Source of the DNA: SG8-30 sp037443885
GTDB lineage: Bacteria > Pseudomonadota > Gammaproteobacteria > Steroidobacterales > Steroidobacteraceae
Assembly: GCA_037443885.1 (NCBI GenBank)
Contig: JBBINN010000005.1
Location: forward strand, 1 to 33,789
Reading direction: 5' to 3'
DNA length: 33,789 bases
Part shown: positions 31,716 to 33,789 of the stretch, piece by piece
Numbering within the stretch: position 1 is the stretch's first letter
Layout: every line of letters begins with the position of its first letter
Translations under genes and position numbers: made by a program
The notes under the pieces: model-generated
Told to the model about the DNA's origin: nothing
The model's database searches: none
What the model saw: only the letters and a program-made list of their open reading frames with translations

Positions 31716-31739
31716 GCTTGACCTCTATTCCGATCCGGT

Positions 31740-31772
31740 CGCCCGGGGCCGCTATTAGCCGATCCCCGGGCG
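31740..31772. promoter_or_regulatory. Inverted repeat in a divergent intergenic region
   Basis: CGCCCGGGG (31740-31748) and CCCCGGGCG (31764-31772) are perfect 9-base inverted arms around a relatively AT-rich 15-base centre (GCTATTAGCCGAT is its core). It lies 25 bases upstream of the M14 peptidase start and 116 before the divergent small gene, so it could be an operator or a 5' leader hairpin of the peptidase transcript. Confidence 0.4.
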
Positions 31773-31887
31773 CCACGGTCAAGCCCAAGGGTCCGTACCA
31801 CGGGGCAGTTCGGCGCAACAGGTGTTAACACGGGTGCACTTCGCGGATGGGGTGGCGTAGTCTCGGCCTCCGACCCCAGAGACGACA

Positions 31888-32118
31888 ATGGCCGCCGAAC
31901 TCCTGCACGTCGCCCCGCCGATGCGGGGCTCCAGCGAGTTTTTCTGCAGCAACCCGCGCTGCAGGTTCCACGTACGCGCCGGGGATCCCGGCGTGGAAGG
32001 GTTCGGCGATTGGGCCCGGCTCGCGGACGGCACGACCACCAGCCACCGCTGGGCGGACGGCGACCTGCTGTGCGACCTCTGCGCGCGGCGACGGGTCCGC
32101 CAGCAGCCTAAGCGGTGA
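31888..32118 (+). CDS. Small protein with four cysteines, probable zinc ribbon
   Basis: The 76-residue protein has FFCSNPRCRFHVRAG in its first third and LLCDLCARRR near the end, giving C-X4-C and C-X2-C pairs about 37 residues apart, a likely zinc-binding arrangement. Between them GFGDWARLADGTTTSHRWADG is polar and probably a beta sheet. I recall similar short proteins annotated as hypothetical. There is no signal peptide or membrane span. The ribosome site is weak (AGAGAC). The gene overlaps the end of the convergent Old Yellow Enzyme gene by 11 bases and is divergent from the M14 peptidase. Function is unknown. Confidence 0.65.
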   Translation: MAAELLHVAPPMRGSSEFFCSNPRCRFHVRAGDPGVEGFGDWARLADGTTTSHRWADGDLLCDLCARRRVRQQPKR

Positions 32119-33184
32119 CGAAGCCCTCCCAGTTGCGCATGTAGCCGATGAAGGCCTCGCCGAGACCCTCATTGCGCAGGTAGTCGGAGGAAACCGGCGT
32201 CCGGACCGGCGTGAAAGACGGATCGGCGCGGACGCGCTCCGGAAAGTCGTGGTGCAGGATCCCCGCGCGGCCGATGATGGCGAAATCGAGGCCCGCCGCC
32301 AGCGCGTGCGCCACCGCAGGGCCGCTGTCGATCCTGCCGGCCGCACCGAGGCGCACCTGCCCGCGATCGAGATCGGTGAAGTACGCCAGCAGCCTGCGGC
32401 CGCGGTGCGCTGCCTCCTCCGGCTCCTTGTTCACGTCCCACAGCGACAGGTCGAGAAAGTCGATCGCCCCTTCCCGCATCAGCCTTCCGGCCAGCTCCCG
32501 CATCTCCTGCAGCGCAAGGCCGAAGCGCTCGGGTGACAGCCGTACGCCGACGAGGAAGTCCGGCCGGCATCGGGCCCGGACGCCGGCGATGATGTCGAGC
32601 AGCAGGCGGGCGCGGTTCTCCAGCGTGCCGCCGTAGCGGTCCTCACGGTGGTTGAACTGCGCGCTCAGGAACTGGCAGAGCACATAGCCGTGCGCGCCGT
32701 GCAGCTCGACGCCGTCGAAGCCCGCGCGCTCGGCACGCAGCGCCGCCGCGACGAAGTCTTCCGCCAGCTGCTCGACTTCGTCAAGCGACAGCGCGCGCGC
32801 GCCGGTCTCGAGGTCATCCGACGGAGCCACGGGCAGCCCCTCGATCAGGTCCCGCGGCGAGCGCCTGCCCGCGTGGTGCAGCTGCACGATTGCGACGCTG
32901 CCGGCGGCCCTGATCGCCGTGGCGAGGCGTGACAGGCCCTGCAGGTGAAAGTCGGCAAAGACCCCCAGCTGGCCGCGAAAGCCCCGTCCCTGCGCCTGAA
33001 CGTGCGCGGCGCAGGTGCTCGCCAGGCCGAAGCCGCCCTGCGCGCGCAGGGTCAGCCACCGGAATTCTTCCTCGGACAGCGTCCCGTCGTCGTGGCTCTG
33101 CAGGTTGGTCAGCGGCGCGAGGGCGAAGCGGTTGCGGAGTGCAGGGCCGCGCCGGAGAGCGAGCGCGTCGAAAGGATGGGTCAC
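32108..33184 (-). CDS. NADH:flavin oxidoreductase of the Old Yellow Enzyme family
   Basis: The 358-residue FMN enzyme has the OYE barrel sequence: LRNRFALAPLTNLQSHDDG at the start, VAIVQLHHAGR, FDGVELHGAHGYVLCQFLSA with NHREDRYGGTLENRARLL (the substrate and FMN region), VGVRLSPE, and AIIGRAGILHHDFPERVRAD at the phosphate-binding end. Such enzymes reduce activated C=C bonds of enals, enones or nitro compounds with NAD(P)H. The start is a GTG (MTHPFDALALRRG) with GGAG 10 bases upstream; the open frame beyond it is not protein-like and contains the N run. It is divergent from a glutathione S-transferase gene, and both could serve electrophile detoxification. Confidence 0.92.
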   Translation of the reverse strand: MTHPFDALALRRGPALRNRFALAPLTNLQSHDDGTLSEEEFRWLTLRAQGGFGLASTCAAHVQAQGRGFRGQLGVFADFHLQGLSRLATAIRAAGSVAIVQLHHAGRRSPRDLIEGLPVAPSDDLETGARALSLDEVEQLAEDFVAAALRAERAGFDGVELHGAHGYVLCQFLSAQFNHREDRYGGTLENRARLLLDIIAGVRARCRPDFLVGVRLSPERFGLALQEMRELAGRLMREGAIDFLDLSLWDVNKEPEEAAHRGRRLLAYFTDLDRGQVRLGAAGRIDSGPAVAHALAAGLDFAIIGRAGILHHDFPERVRADPSFTPVRTPVSSDYLRNEGLGEAFIGYMRNWEGFVTA

Positions 33185-33264
33185 GGTGCGTGGGCTCCGG
33201 GCAGGTCCTGATCTACGGCTGCCCGGATTGTGCCATGCAGGAGATCCCAGGCCCGCACCCCCTG

Positions 33265-33303
33265 GCCGCAATCCCGCATGATAGCCTCGAGTTTGCCGCA
33301 ATC
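33265..33303. promoter_or_regulatory. Direct repeats in the divergent OYE/GST promoter region
   Basis: GCCGCAATC occurs at 33265-33273 and again at 33295-33303, 30 bases apart, so both copies face nearly the same side of the helix. They lie between the divergent OYE and GST genes and bracket TATCAT (minus strand), which resembles a -10 element. They may be operator sites controlling one or both genes; chance cannot be excluded. Confidence 0.3.
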
Positions 33304-33335
33304 GGCCCGCAGGACCGCACGTCGGATCAGGAGCC

Positions 33336-33789
33336 ATGAACATCAGCCACCTCNNNNNNNNNNAAGCTGTACCACTACCCCGCCACCCGCAGCGCGCGCG
33401 TGAAATGGGCGCTGCACGAGGTGGTCGGCGACGCCTTCGAGGTCGAGACGATAGGCCTCTACGACGGCGTGCAATACAGCGAGGAGTTCCTGCGCCTGAA
33501 CCCGAACCACGGCGTGCCCGTCCTCGAGATAACGTGGGAAGACGGCCGCATGCAGGTGATGCTCGAGAGCGCCGCGATGGTGGCCTTCCTGGCGGACGCC
33601 TATCCGGACCAGGGCCTGGCCCCGCCGCCCGGCGCGTCCCCGGAACGCGCCGACTACCTGCAGATGCTGCACTTCGGGGGAAGCTGGGCGGACATGATGC
33701 TCTGGCAGGTGCGCATCCACGAGCACGTGCTGCCGCTGTCGCAGCGTGATCCGCGCACGGTCGCCCGCTACCGCGCAAAGTTCACCGCG
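33336..33789 (+). CDS. Glutathione S-transferase family protein, N-terminal part
   Basis: The gene begins with an ATG behind AGGAG, reads MNISHL, is broken by 10 Ns, then continues KLYHYPATRSARVKWALHEV and on through GLYDGVQYSEEFLRLNPNHG, VPVLE, and LESAAMVAFLADAYP to the window end. This is the thioredoxin-like glutathione-binding domain of GSTs: the VPVLE proline precedes the cis-Pro turn, and ESAAM is the gamma-glutamyl contact. The helical domain begins near SPERADYLQML. The sequence after the Ns is one base out of frame with the ATG, which reflects an arbitrary gap length rather than a mutation. Its C-terminus lies beyond the window. It is divergent from the OYE gene. Confidence 0.87.
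33354..33363. other. Assembly gap (10 Ns)
   Basis: Ten unknown bases interrupt the start of the GST gene. The round number and the frame break on its far side suggest a scaffold gap of nominal size. Confidence 0.98.

Noticed and set aside
33185..33290. Short minus-strand frame beginning MRDCGQGVRAW upstream of the OYE gene
   Set aside because: It ends in a GTGA overlap with the OYE start, but has no ribosome site or recognisable pattern, and it overlaps the probable control region.

Overview
The window reads as a chromosomal segment from a GC-rich proteobacterium, most likely a gammaproteobacterium. The reasons are a SlyX gene, a cysJIHG-type sulfate-reduction operon with fused CysG and a PAPS-type CysH, a FadB/FadA-type beta-oxidation pair, and dense coding with ATGA/GTGA/TTGA gene overlaps. 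A run of 10 Ns near the right edge shows that this is a draft assembly. I see no rRNA, tRNA, CRISPR array, integrase or transposase, and no gene-free stretch longer than about 190 bases.

Layout. (1) 1-2898: the 5' part of a ThDP-dependent acetolactate-synthase-like gene on the minus strand, divergent from a coupled trio of DOMON-like protein, NamZ/DUF1343 family protein and a small lipoprotein. (2) 2935-9571, minus strand: a compact assimilatory sulfate-reduction operon cysJ-cysI-cysH-cysG-cysteine synthase. It carries APS/PAPS-level sulfur through sulfite and sulfide to cysteine and also makes the siroheme that CysI needs. An AT-rich dyad of LysR type (9643-9658) lies just upstream and is a candidate CysB site. 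(3) 9644-15158, minus strand: a Cdd1-like helix-hairpin-helix protein, then a fatty-acid or branched-chain degradation operon of thiolase, fused enoyl-CoA hydratase/3-hydroxyacyl-CoA dehydrogenase, alpha-methylacyl-CoA racemase and flavin reductase. (4) 15295-21207, plus strand, divergent from the thiolase: an ACAD10/11-like acyl-CoA kinase coupled to an unrecognised 550-residue protein with a GNAT-like segment, then an MFS carrier and a SulP anion transporter with a STAS domain. (5) 21191-23480, minus strand: an Hcp-like protein with a Sec signal peptide, a FrhB/BciB-type iron-sulfur flavoprotein and a MazG-like pyrophosphohydrolase. (6) 23526-28215: a large TPR protein flanked on both sides by related palindromes, a frameshifted alpha/beta hydrolase, SlyX, a 33-residue predicted membrane protein, a CGCP-motif protein, an alpha/beta hydrolase lacking canonical catalytic residues, and a DUF2905 membrane protein. 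(7) 28223-33789: an exported M14 zinc peptidase followed by an SDR-fold protein with both halohydrin dehalogenase signatures, a four-cysteine small protein, an Old Yellow Enzyme family oxidoreductase and the start of a glutathione S-transferase.

Most of the window is ordinary metabolism. The items most worth following up are the halohydrin dehalogenase candidate (28223-28915), the kinase plus unknown-protein pair (15295-18008), the tiny membrane protein gene (26517-26618), the BciB-like flavoprotein, the Sec-exported Hcp-like protein, and the candidate CysB box. All functional names rest on motifs and family resemblance read by eye; no database search was run.
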